In this document: positions 39,300 through 46,924 of the stretch, one piece after another | How positions within the stretch are numbered: the stretch's first letter is position 1 | Layout: every line of letters begins with the position of its first letter | DNA from: CAYWMP01 sp964459445 | GTDB lineage: Bacteria > Desulfobacterota > DSM-4660 > Desulfatiglandales > HGW-15 | Direction: 5' to 3' | Length of the DNA stretch: 64,000 nucleotides | Assembly: GCA_964459445.1 (NCBI GenBank) | Contig: CAYWMP010000008.1 | Coordinates: 1 to 64,000, forward strand | Notes under the pieces: generated by a model | What the model saw: only the letters and a program-made list of their open reading frames with translations | What the model was told of the DNA's origin: nothing | The model's database searches: none | Position numbers and translations under genes: made by a program

Positions 39300-40132
39300 T
39301 TTCTTTTTCCCCTGCCTTTAAAACGATGTTGTTTTGATTTTCGGCCTCTACGGCAAAAATCCGGTTTCTTCTGTTCAATTTATCTCCGTCGGCCTGCGCG
39401 GACGGCATTTTTTATGCAAGGTTAAGCCTCATCTCTCCTGTCTTCACTCCGAGTCTACCCCCCTAGCACCAACCGGCGGGCACTTCAGTTAGCCTCGCCC
39501 AGTGATGTTCGAATCCTGCTTTCTGACAGCCCACGCTCAGATGGCTCGGCAGATCCTCTCTTTCAAATCGGCAATTGGTTAATGGTTCCTATCCATAATC
39601 AACCGTTTGAATCCCTCTTGGACTCTACCAACGCCAAGTGCGTTCCGGCAGGCTCTCGAAGTGGGCAAATCGAAGTATGCACCCTTTCCTTACGAACCTT
39701 CCCGGATTTCAAGAAAATAAAGGACATATTCGGAATGCCAGGTTCTTTCAGATTCCTTTTTTGATAACTGTGGCCAACGCCGCATAGCCTTGCTGCCTCA
39801 GCAACCATTGCAGTATGATACTTGGTTAAAATGGCTAGGCCCTCAGGTGATGCTTCGCTATTCGGCAATTGCCGCAAATACTTTAGTCAGGATTCAAATC
39901 TGAGTTAATTTGGTTGATTTAACGTTAAGTAAAACTTAAGCAATATATATGCCAAAAGATTAATTCCCGGTTCTCCATATACCAGCCATTCGGATTTGGA
40001 ATGAGTCAAAGATATCAGAGCGTGAGATTTATGATTTTATGCTGGGAGGGTGAAGGAGATCAGAGAGGGCCCGTTCTGGTGTGTATTATGAATGCCTTTC
40101 GACCGTTCAAATGGTTGGGTAATCAGGGTTTA
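39300..40132. other. Non-coding region upstream of the chemoreceptor
   Basis: About 830 bp with only short, low-quality open frames and no protein I can recognise. A small G/C-rich dyad lies near 39450-39490. The chemoreceptor promoter should be here, but no specific signal can be assigned. Confidence 0.4.
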
Positions 40133-40435
40133 TCACCTGAGCGCTCGGTGGATGAGCTGGGTGATGTCCATGACCTCCAGGGACACCTTGTTTCTTTTGA
40201 CATAGGTCGTCATGGTTCGGACACATTGCTGGCAGGTGGTGATGATCGCTTGTGCGCCGGTACCCAGCGCCTCTTCGATTTTCTGTTTAGCAATCTTCCC
40301 CGAGAGTTTTGCATCGATCATCTCGAGATTGCCGCCGACGCGACAGAGGCAGTTCTCCCGATTGCGAGGGAGTTCAGCAAACTTGACACCGGGGATGGAA
40401 CGAATGACGGCCCTGGGTTCGATTCTTTTGCGTGA
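40133..40435 (-). pseudogene. Truncated C-terminal fragment of a CCG iron-sulfur gene (fragment 2)
   Basis: The minus strand reads EPRAVIRSIPGVKFAELPRN, then NCLCRVGGNLEMIDAKLSGK, then TQLIHRALR and stop. It aligns closely with the last hundred residues of the gene at 43538-44725. The CCGGGG cluster motif has become CRVGG by a 3-nt net loss, and no start codon or N-terminal two thirds exists. It is dead or at most a stray peptide. Confidence 0.9.
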
Positions 40436-40541
40436 AGCTTACCATGTTTGGCAGAAATCGTTGCGTGGACAAGGGACAATCGATGAGGTGGGCTATTCTC
40501 CACCCGGACAGCTTCAGAAAGGTCCATCAGCAATGTAAAGT

Positions 40542-40845
40542 TATTATGGGAGCATTACCGGTTTGTTAATCCTTCTGATCAGTTTTCGAGTAGGATCTCC
40601 AGGCTGCTGGAGCTTTTCTGGCGTGACTAGCGGGAGGGCGCTGTTTTTTCGCGACTTATCAGTGGGGGAAGCCCCAGCTCCGAGCGAAGTGAGGAGAATG
40701 GGGAGGGGGCAAGAATCCCCCGCAGATAAGTCGCTGAAAAGACCAGCCCGGGAGGTCCGGAACAAAAGAAAAGCTCCAGCAGCCTGGAGATCCGTATTTT
40801 CTCATAAGGCCCATTAACCAACCGGTATTGCTCCCGTCATTATTG
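40542..40845. repeat. 304-bp long imperfect palindrome (MITE-like)
   Basis: The ends match in inverted orientation (GGAGCATTACCGGTTTGTTAA at 40549 against its complement near 40812-40834). An inner arm at 40593-40619 is a perfect 27-nt match to 40767-40793. A third pair lies at 40643-40667 and 40717-40742. No coding frame is plausible. A related, weaker copy of its left part occurs near 41285-41330. It sits between a dead CCG fragment and a broken toxin-antitoxin locus. Confidence 0.85.
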
Positions 40846-40863
40846 TAAAATTTCGCACGGACG

Positions 40864-40988
40864 CTATTTCACTTTCAGATTTTCCACGACCTCTAAAGCG
40901 ATTCGGGAGAATTGTTCTTTTAGTTCCCTTGTGTTTATCTCTACCAGCATCTCGACCGGCCATCGGGCTATTTCATCTGGGAAATCCT
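40864..40988 (-). pseudogene. Tail of an AbiEii-type nucleotidyltransferase toxin
   Basis: In a frame different from the overlapping 75-residue gene, the minus strand reads DFPDEIARWPVEMLVEINTR, then ELKEQFSRIALEVVEN and a stop. This resembles the C-terminal tail of AbiEii/AbiGii-type nucleotidyltransferases. No other part of such a protein is present, so an internal deletion has joined the antitoxin-like gene to the end of its toxin. Confidence 0.6.
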
Positions 40989-41195
40989 TGACTTGAAATA
41001 ATCCTCCCACAGGCCTTTCACTTCGTGAGGCAAGCTGATCTCTTCAAAAACCATGCCTATTTCTTCCCAATCGAGTTGTGCGACATCTTCGGCTCGGCCA
41101 TGGGTCAAGACTTGCTGAATATACCACTTCCTTTGCCAGGGGTCTTCCAAATCAATTTCGTTTTTGGACCAAACAATATATCTCTTGGGACGCAT
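40968..41195 (-). CDS. Small antitoxin-like protein (DUF6922-type, tentative)
   Basis: A 75-residue acidic protein (IVWSKNEIDLEDPWQRKWYI...EDVAQLDWEEIG...LPHEVKGLWEDYFKSR). The sequence resembles small proteins encoded just upstream of AbiEii-type nucleotidyltransferase toxins. Its last few residues come from DNA beyond the deletion joint, out of frame with the toxin remnant. It may still be made, but its partner toxin is gone. Confidence 0.6.
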   Translation of the reverse strand: MRPKRYIVWSKNEIDLEDPWQRKWYIQQVLTHGRAEDVAQLDWEEIGMVFEEISLPHEVKGLWEDYFKSRISQMK

Positions 41196-41863
41196 ACACC
41201 TTTGCCTTTCTTGAGAAAGTGAATTGTTTCATATTTTTACCTGCACAGGGATGAATTGCAAGTCCTGTTTCTGATGGACGTGATGGATCAGTTTCCGGGT
41301 AAGATCTCAAGACTGCAGAGGCCTTTCAAATTAAGACCTTTACCAATATGGTTGGTAAAATCGACTCGAAATGCAGATAAATAGGTTATCAATTTTGTAA
41401 TGCCGATCCAAACCGGAACATCCCACAGTGATGCCGCACTTCATCAAACAAGGGGAGTTCAAAGAATACCGTAAATAGGGCCGGCAGTGATCGGGAAAAC
41501 TTCGGGACAGTCCAGGCAGCAATATTTCTGTAACTCAAACCGTTTGTTTTGTCTGAAGGCCTGTGCCGAAACCCGCGCATTTACTGCTGCGATGGGGCCT
41601 TACGCTCGCAGGGAACTAAGCATGAAGAGCAAGGAGATTTCCAAACGGCTTCATCAATCACAACCCGCGAAAAGTCGGGCCTCGACAAGAGGGGCAAAAC
41701 CAGCGAATGATAACAAATTCCGGTTGATTAGAGAGAAAAGTATAAAATAATGGATGTCCCCCTTTTTTATTGAATTCTTGTCTTGGCTTGTGGTTGAGAC
41801 TACAGGATGGTATTCTTGAAAAACCACTGGATGTTTTCATTGGAATGATCAAAAGGGGGAAGC
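41196..41863. other. Non-coding region before the MNT-HEPN gene
   Basis: About 670 bp. 41285-41330 (CAGTTTCCGGGTAAGATCTCAA...) resembles the left arm of the 304-bp palindrome at 40542. A TTGGTAAAATCGACTCGAAATG stretch near 41350 resembles the opening of the 370-bp dispersed repeat. Short frames present do not look like proteins. Confidence 0.45.
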
Positions 41864-42553
41864 ATGGTCACTCTCGAGGATGCAAAAACCATAGCCCAGT
41901 CACTGGCAGAAAAGATATCTCCTGTTTCTGTGATTCTATTCGGTTCAGTGGCAAGGACGGGAAGGGGCAGCGATCTTGATATTCTGGTTGTTACCGAGCA
42001 AGAGGACATGCACAGAGAGGTTAGCAGTTGTTTGCGTGATTATAACAGGCATTTTGCTATGGATTATTTTGTGGCTTCTGTTGATAGGATTACTAAGAAT
42101 TTCAGGGAAGGCAGTCCTTTTTTGAGATTGGTTCAAAAAGAGGGGAGGGTCTTATATATGAAAAACTCGATGAAGGAATGGATCGGACTGGCTTTAGAGG
42201 ACTTTAGGCAAGCCAAATATCTTTTTGAAGGAAGCTTTTACAGGGGTGCCTGTTTTGCTTCTCAGCAAGTTGTGGAAAAAGTTATAAAGGCTGAATTGCT
42301 TAAAAGAGGCTGGGATCTTGAAAAAATTCATAACATAAGGCGGTTACTCAGCATCTCGAAAGATTACAATCTCGATATTGAATGTGATGATGATGATATC
42401 GACTTCATGGACAGTATTTACAGGGGCCGTTATCCGGCAGAAGAGGGGCTTCTCCCTTTAAATACTCCAACTGCTGAGGATGCATCACGGGCTATCAGTA
42501 CGGCAGAAGGTGTTTTGAATCAGCTACAACTACTCGATAAAAATGAGCTATAA
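41864..42553 (+). CDS. Fused nucleotidyltransferase (MNT) and HEPN domain protein
   Basis: A 229-residue protein. The N-terminal ~95 residues are a minimal nucleotidyltransferase with the core motif FGSVARTGRGSDLDILVV; both catalytic aspartates are in SDLDIL. The C-terminal half, from MKEWIGLALEDFRQAKYLFEG, is a HEPN domain (CFASQQVVEKVIKAELLKRG). In the paired MNT/HEPN systems the HEPN is a toxin that MNT AMPylates. Here both lie in one polypeptide. The RNase Rx4-6H motif is not evident, so the HEPN may be inactive. ATG 41864 follows AAAGGGGGAAGC. Confidence 0.88.
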   Translation: MVTLEDAKTIAQSLAEKISPVSVILFGSVARTGRGSDLDILVVTEQEDMHREVSSCLRDYNRHFAMDYFVASVDRITKNFREGSPFLRLVQKEGRVLYMKNSMKEWIGLALEDFRQAKYLFEGSFYRGACFASQQVVEKVIKAELLKRGWDLEKIHNIRRLLSISKDYNLDIECDDDDIDFMDSIYRGRYPAEEGLLPLNTPTAEDASRAISTAEGVLNQLQLLDKNEL

Positions 42554-42577
42554 TCGCTCAAACTTTTTGTTGATGTT

Positions 42578-42982
42578 TTACGCTTCGCTCCAATCTTCAA
42601 GCTGCAGTCCCGGCACCCGTTCAAATTCTCTGGCATTGTTTGTTACCACTTTTAGGCCGGAGGCCTTGGCTTGACCGGCAATCATCATATCATAAGGTCC
42701 TATGGGTTGGCCCGTACGATACAGCGCAGCCCGAATCTGTCCAAAATGATATATGGCTTTGTTGTCAAAAGGCAGCACTTCAAGCCGGACGGCCATGGCC
42801 TCGATGTCTGCCATATTCCGTTCCACCTGTTATGAATGTTCCGCGCCAAACACCAATTCACCTAAGGTTACAACAGAAATACCCATCTGGCCGTGATACT
42901 GCTGAAAACATCTCTTTACCTGCTGCGGACGGTTTTTCATGGTATAGATGACAATATTGGTGTCCAGCAGGTACTTCAGCAT
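42578..42982 (-). pseudogene. vapC: VapC-type PIN-domain toxin with an in-frame stop codon
   Basis: From ATG 42982 the frame reads MLKYLLDTNIVIYTMKNRPQ..., with the first catalytic Asp in LLDTNIVIY, then GISVVTLGELVFGAEHS. A TAA stop at 42830-42832 interrupts codon 51. The same frame resumes with QVERNMADIEAM and includes the PIN motif GPYDMMIAGQA and NNAREFERVPGL to 42578. Without the stop it is about 133 residues, normal for VapC. The GTG at 42826 could restart a fragment lacking the first catalytic Asp. Confidence 0.85.
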
Positions 42983-43209
42983 TACAAAGTCTCCCGGCGC
43001 TGGTCTTCCGGCTGTTTTCGTTCTGTAATAAAGCCACTTGAAACCCCCGGTCCGTTAAACCATTCATCCCAGGATTGGTTCGCCGGCGCGATCATGCGTT
43101 TGTTACCAATCGCAGTGATTTCAACGTCCTTCACGGATTCCGGGAAGGCAACTTCCTTGGGCAGACGAACAGCCTGACTCCGGTTGCTTTTAAAAATTCC
43201 AGTTTTCAC
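42982..43209 (-). CDS. vapB: VapB-type antitoxin
   Basis: A 75-residue AbrB/SpoVT-type antitoxin of the VagC group. GIFKSNRSQAVRLPKEVAFP is the classic DNA-binding start. The GTG at 43209 aligns with the family start; the frame runs 8 codons further upstream. Its TAA overlaps the vapC start as TAATG, so the two were co-translated. It remains intact while the toxin has a nonsense codon. Confidence 0.88.
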   Translation of the reverse strand: MKTGIFKSNRSQAVRLPKEVAFPESVKDVEITAIGNKRMIAPANQSWDEWFNGPGVSSGFITERKQPEDQRRETL

Positions 43210-43537
43210 AAAAAGCCACAACGATACCCCCATAAAAGGATTTATCGATTTCGAAAAATTATAAAATCAATGGGGGGGGGATATGTCAAGGGGATATACA
43301 AATTCAATTGTAAAGGGGTCAAGCCGAAAGCGCCGGTAAATGTCGAGAAATGGGGTCGTTCGTGCAGAATGTGCCTGGCCAATGCAATTTCTACACGAAC
43401 GTCCCCATTTTCCAGGGTTCAGAGGTTCAGGGTTCAGCGCCGCCTCTGGCCGCCTAAGCGGCCAGTTTGATCAAAAAACTGACTCCAGCGTTGCTTAGTC
43501 AGATACGAGAAGTTCAGGGATTTTGGAATCCCCGGGG
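43210..43537. other. Non-coding gap
   Basis: About 330 bp between vapB and the 3' end of the CCG gene. It holds a G10 run near 43271, a GGTTCAGAGGTTCAGGGTTC-type short direct repeat near 43396-43438 and a CGGCCGCCTAAGCGGCC dyad near 43441. No gene is supported. Confidence 0.5.
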
Positions 43538-44725
43538 TTATCTTCTGAGGGCTCTGTGGATGAGCTGGGTGAGGTCCATGATTTCTATTGGCACCTTGTT
43601 TCTTTTGGCATAGGTCGTCATGGTCCGGACACATTGTTGGCATGAGGTAATAATCGCCTGTGCACCGGTGTTCAGCGCCTCCTCGGTTTTCTGTTTGGCA
43701 ATCTTTGCCGAGAGCTTTGCATCGATCATCTCGAGATTGCCTCCACCGCCGCAACAGAGGCAGTTCTCCCGATTACGAGGGAGTTCAACAAACCTGACGC
43801 CGGGGATGGACCGAATGACGGCCCTGGGTTCGTCATACACCCTGCTTCCCCTACCTAGATCGCAGGGATCATGGTAGGTGACTTTGAGGTCCAGGTTCTT
43901 CATCGGTATGAATTTTCCCCTGACCAATTCCATGAGAAATTGGCTTGCATGGGCAATCTCGAATTCACGGGGGTAGTATTCGCGCCACATCTGGTAACAG
44001 GAAGGACATGCGAAAATGACCTTTTTGGCGCCCCTTTCCTTTATCGCTTCGATGTTGTGTTCCATGAAGGCTTTGAAAAGAGGCTTCAGGCCGGCCCCCA
44101 AAAGCGGGAATCCGCAGCACCATTCATCTTCTCCCAGAAGCGTAAAATCCACCTCCGCTACATCCAAAATCTCCGCCAGGGCCATGGGAATCTTCTGTGC
44201 CAACGGAAAGTAGCTCGCCACGCAGCCGGTAAAATAGATGACTTCGGCCCGGTCCTTGATGTAGCCGTGATCCGGGACATGACGCATGTCCTCTACCCAG
44301 TCGGCTCGCTCTTCATTGTCCTCCGCAAAAACGTTGTGGCTTTCTTCAAGATTTTCTCGAATCATCTCGATCTTTTTGGGGAAGGCAACCGAGTCCACCA
44401 TATCTTGCCGGAGCGAGAGCCACAAATCCTTGAGTTGTATGCCCACGGGACAGACTTCCTGGCAATTGCCGCAAAGGGTGCAACGGAAAACGGTGTCGCT
44501 GTAATGCTTCAAATGGTCTGGTTCAAGTATTCCCTGGCCAAAGAGTTTCCGAAACAGGCCCGTCCTTTTTCTTAAGATCTGTTTCAGTCCCTTCATCCGA
44601 TAAACGGCGGAGAGTTCGCCATCCTCAGACGCTGAGACTGCAGGACAGATGTCGGCACAGATCTGGCAATTAGTACATGCCTCCATCTGGATAAGTTGTT
44701 TTACGCTATAGTCTTTGCTGGCCAT
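43538..44725 (-). CDS. CCG-domain iron-sulfur protein (HdrD/GlcF-like), set 1 second copy
   Basis: A 395-residue protein with two ferredoxin-type [4Fe-4S] motifs (CTNCQICADICP and CTLCGNCQEVCP) and two CCG domains (GCVASYFPLAQ...EWCCGFPLLGAG and HDPCDLGRGSR...CCGGGGNLEM). It would carry electrons between a flavoprotein and other carriers. It is the last gene in a row after the GcvH-like gene (35-bp gap), with TTGGAG 9 nt before the ATG. Two truncated copies of its C-terminus lie at 37069 and 40133. Confidence 0.92.
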   Translation of the reverse strand: MASKDYSVKQLIQMEACTNCQICADICPAVSASEDGELSAVYRMKGLKQILRKRTGLFRKLFGQGILEPDHLKHYSDTVFRCTLCGNCQEVCPVGIQLKDLWLSLRQDMVDSVAFPKKIEMIRENLEESHNVFAEDNEERADWVEDMRHVPDHGYIKDRAEVIYFTGCVASYFPLAQKIPMALAEILDVAEVDFTLLGEDEWCCGFPLLGAGLKPLFKAFMEHNIEAIKERGAKKVIFACPSCYQMWREYYPREFEIAHASQFLMELVRGKFIPMKNLDLKVTYHDPCDLGRGSRVYDEPRAVIRSIPGVRFVELPRNRENCLCCGGGGNLEMIDAKLSAKIAKQKTEEALNTGAQAIITSCQQCVRTMTTYAKRNKVPIEIMDLTQLIHRALRR

Positions 44726-44760
44726 CTAAGCTTAGCTCCAATTCGTTCCAGAGACTTCTC

Positions 44761-45183
44761 CTATTCCTCCTTATATTTCTCTATATCCGCAAGGAGCCAT
44801 TTTTCTATGGCCTCCACACCGTGGATGAGATTTTCCATTTCGCTTTTATCGTTCGGTTTGATTTTATACAACCAGCCTTTGCCGTAACAATCCTCATTGA
44901 TCAAACCAGGATTCATTTCGAGTTCCTCGTTGACGGCCGCCAACTCCCCATTGACGGGTCCAAAAATTTTACCCAGCCATTTGCCGGACTCCATCTTGGC
45001 GAACTTCTTCCCAGCCTTAATCGTCTTGCCTTCATCCGGCAACTGCACGAATACAATTTCTCCGGCCATTTTCTGCGCAAAATCATCCATACCCATGGTC
45101 AGCAGGTCGCCCTCTTCCTTGACCCAGAAGTGATTTTCTTCGTAATGCAGATCCTCGGGCATGTTATAACCTTGAATCTCCAT
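44761..45183 (-). CDS. GcvH-like lipoyl protein
   Basis: A 140-residue biotinyl/lipoyl-domain protein of the glycine cleavage H family. The core AGEIVFVQLPDEGKTIKAGK is followed by MESGKWLGKIFGPVNGELAA, which puts the lipoylated Lys at residue 68. AGGAGGT is 6 nt from ATG 45183. No glycine cleavage P, T or L genes are in the window. Instead it sits between two CCG iron-sulfur proteins in an operon with an FAD oxidase and a cytochrome. GcvH-like lipoate-binding proteins are known in the sulfur-oxidising sHdr system; a similar non-glycine role is inferred. Confidence 0.88.
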   Translation of the reverse strand: MEIQGYNMPEDLHYEENHFWVKEEGDLLTMGMDDFAQKMAGEIVFVQLPDEGKTIKAGKKFAKMESGKWLGKIFGPVNGELAAVNEELEMNPGLINEDCYGKGWLYKIKPNDKSEMENLIHGVEAIEKWLLADIEKYKEE

Positions 45184-45234
45184 TTCTTTACCTCCTCAGC
45201 AATTTATTCATTTGGTATAAGTACATCTATTTTT

Positions 45235-45553
45235 GACAGGATAACAGGATATACTTGATTATCATTTTAATTCCGTTGATTTTCTGCATCCAGTCCCAGG
45301 TCTTACGCTTGATTGCTTAGTTTGCCTGAAAGGCAGGCCTCAATCCCTATCATGGGATTGAGGATGGGAAGAGGTTCGGAGGAAAAAAGAACCCTTCATT
45401 TTTCCTTCGGATCTCTTCCCTAATCATACTAAGCAATCAAATTCCTATTCATTCATTTTTCGTGGCCGGGAATATCTTGAAGCGTCTTTAATTGATTGGA
45501 TTTATAGTTCAACCACTGTTCGAAATTTATCACGTTTATCCTGTTATCCTGTC
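45235..45553. repeat. Dispersed element with GACAGGATAACAGGAT termini (copy B)
   Basis: The termini at 45235-45250 and 45538-45553 are exact complements. A nested element is bounded by TGATTGCTTAG (45310-45320) and CTAAGCAATCA (45429-45439). It contains a CCTCAATCCC/GGGATTGAGG hairpin and a roughly 20-bp stem around a CCTTCATT loop. The stem sequence differs from that in copy A at 30714 while the plan is the same. It separates the GcvH-like gene from the upstream CCG gene. Confidence 0.85.
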
Positions 45554-45578
45554 TAATTCTCTTTACCAGTGGATTTTT

Positions 45579-46673
45579 TCAGCCCAGAAGTTCATTGATG
45601 AACTGTGTGGTTGTGTATACCTTGAACTTTTGTTTTCTCAGCTTGGCATTACTAAGGTTATGAACACAGGAATTGCACTCTGTTAGAACAATATCAGCCT
45701 CTATTTCCTCAGCCTCCTCAAGCCGTCGCCTTGCCATGGCAATAGAGTTCTTTGCGAAGGCACCTCTAACGCCTCCGCCGGCCCCGCAGCAAAGGGCGTC
45801 TGCATGGTGGTGAGGCATTTCCACAAAATTCGGAGCCATCTTTTGTATGGTTTCTCGAGGTTCATCATAAATGCCGCAATGCCTCCCAAGATCACATGGA
45901 TCATGATAGGTCACCCTTTTGTCGGTTTTCACCTCAAGATCAAAATCCTTCAAGAACTGACTCATATGGATAATCTGAATGCCCTTCTCACGGAGCTCGT
46001 CATACTGGGGCTTATTGTTGAAGGTCCGGGCACAGTAAGGACATCCTGTGAGAACGGCCTTTGCACCGGTAGTCAGGATTCGCTTGATGTTCGACCTTGC
46101 CAGATCCTCATTGATTTGATAACCCACGTCCTCAAGTACGCCGCTGCAACACACCTCATCAATCAGAGTAAAGTCTACGTCGAGGTGGTCCAAAAGATCC
46201 AACGCCGCTTCCGTGGCTTCGTCTTCACGGTATAGGCCGACACAGCCTACGAAGTAGACGTATTCAGCCTTCTCCTTCTTATCTCGATCAAAGTCCTCTG
46301 CCTCATCTTCAGCATAGATGTTGGTGTGCTTTTTGAGCACCTCATTCATCCCTTTAAAGGCAGGATGGCAGGATCCAATGTGAACCATGTCCTTCCTCAC
46401 CTGTTTGATGACCTCCGGAACATTCACGCCTGAGGGGCAGCTCTCAGCGCAGCTTGCACAGGTGGTGCATTGAAACAGGGTTTCAATGAGCTCATCATTG
46501 AGCTCGATCTTATTATCCATCACCTCTTTGAGAATGAGCATCTTCCCACGCGCATTGAGGGCAGGTCGCTTGGTCGTGCCATAGACCGGGCAGACAGCCT
46601 GGCAAAAACCGCAGCGTGAACATTGAAGGATTTGCTCACGGTACTTTCGTGCAAAATCGTATTTGGCTTCCAT
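45579..46673 (-). CDS. CCG-domain iron-sulfur protein (HdrD/GlcF-like), set 1 first copy
   Basis: A 364-residue protein with two ferredoxin motifs (CSRCGFCQAVCP and CTTCASCAESCP) and two CCG domains. The first CCG domain, GCVGLYREDEATEAALDLLDHLDVDFTLIDEVCCSGVLEDVG, differs from its neighbours in having CCSG. The second is HDPCDLGRHCGIY...CCGAGGGVRGAFA. It is more like LutA/GlcF-type partners than the 395-residue neighbour. TGGAG lies 8 nt before the ATG. It lies between an FAD oxidase and the GcvH-like gene. Confidence 0.9.
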   Translation of the reverse strand: MEAKYDFARKYREQILQCSRCGFCQAVCPVYGTTKRPALNARGKMLILKEVMDNKIELNDELIETLFQCTTCASCAESCPSGVNVPEVIKQVRKDMVHIGSCHPAFKGMNEVLKKHTNIYAEDEAEDFDRDKKEKAEYVYFVGCVGLYREDEATEAALDLLDHLDVDFTLIDEVCCSGVLEDVGYQINEDLARSNIKRILTTGAKAVLTGCPYCARTFNNKPQYDELREKGIQIIHMSQFLKDFDLEVKTDKRVTYHDPCDLGRHCGIYDEPRETIQKMAPNFVEMPHHHADALCCGAGGGVRGAFAKNSIAMARRRLEEAEEIEADIVLTECNSCVHNLSNAKLRKQKFKVYTTTQFINELLG

Positions 46674-46866
46674 GCATTTACTCCATGTTTAAAAAATATT
46701 GCAGCCTTTCTGGTTCATGGTTAACTGGTCCACTAATTGCTTGTCTCCGGTGGGTTCAAAGGTTCAAGGTTCAGAGTTATAAAGCAAAAGGAAAATTCGA
46801 ATCCGCGGCAGACGAAACAACCCTCGATATTGAACTTAGCAGTTGCAAAATATCAGAGTTGATATT

Positions 46867-46895
46867 TTTCGGTCGAGCAAGTCGCTCGGCCGAAA
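46867..46895. repeat. 29-nt hairpin, stem 12, loop AAGTC
   Basis: Stem TTTCGGTCGAGC and GCTCGGCCGAAA (one G-T pair) enclose AAGTC. It has the same geometry as the hairpins inside the two 370-bp repeats but a different stem sequence. It lies about 30 bp from the 3' end of the FAD oxidase gene (minus strand), so it may mark the end of that transcript segment. GGTTCAAGGTTCAG repeats lie nearby at 46755-46780. Confidence 0.85.
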
Positions 46896-46924
46896 GGTCT
46901 GTGTGGGTCTGTGGTTAATAACTC

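Noticed and set aside
39599..39877. 92-residue minus-strand open frame upstream of the chemoreceptor
   Set aside because: Composition and lack of ribosome site or recognisable motifs suggest chance; it overlaps no conserved block.
41487..41750. 87-residue plus-strand open frame
   Set aside because: Low-complexity tail, no family resemblance and no ribosome site; treated as non-coding.
44761..45183. Assignment as the glycine cleavage H protein itself
   Set aside because: The fold fits, but no cleavage-system partners are near, and the context is redox; kept as GcvH-like.
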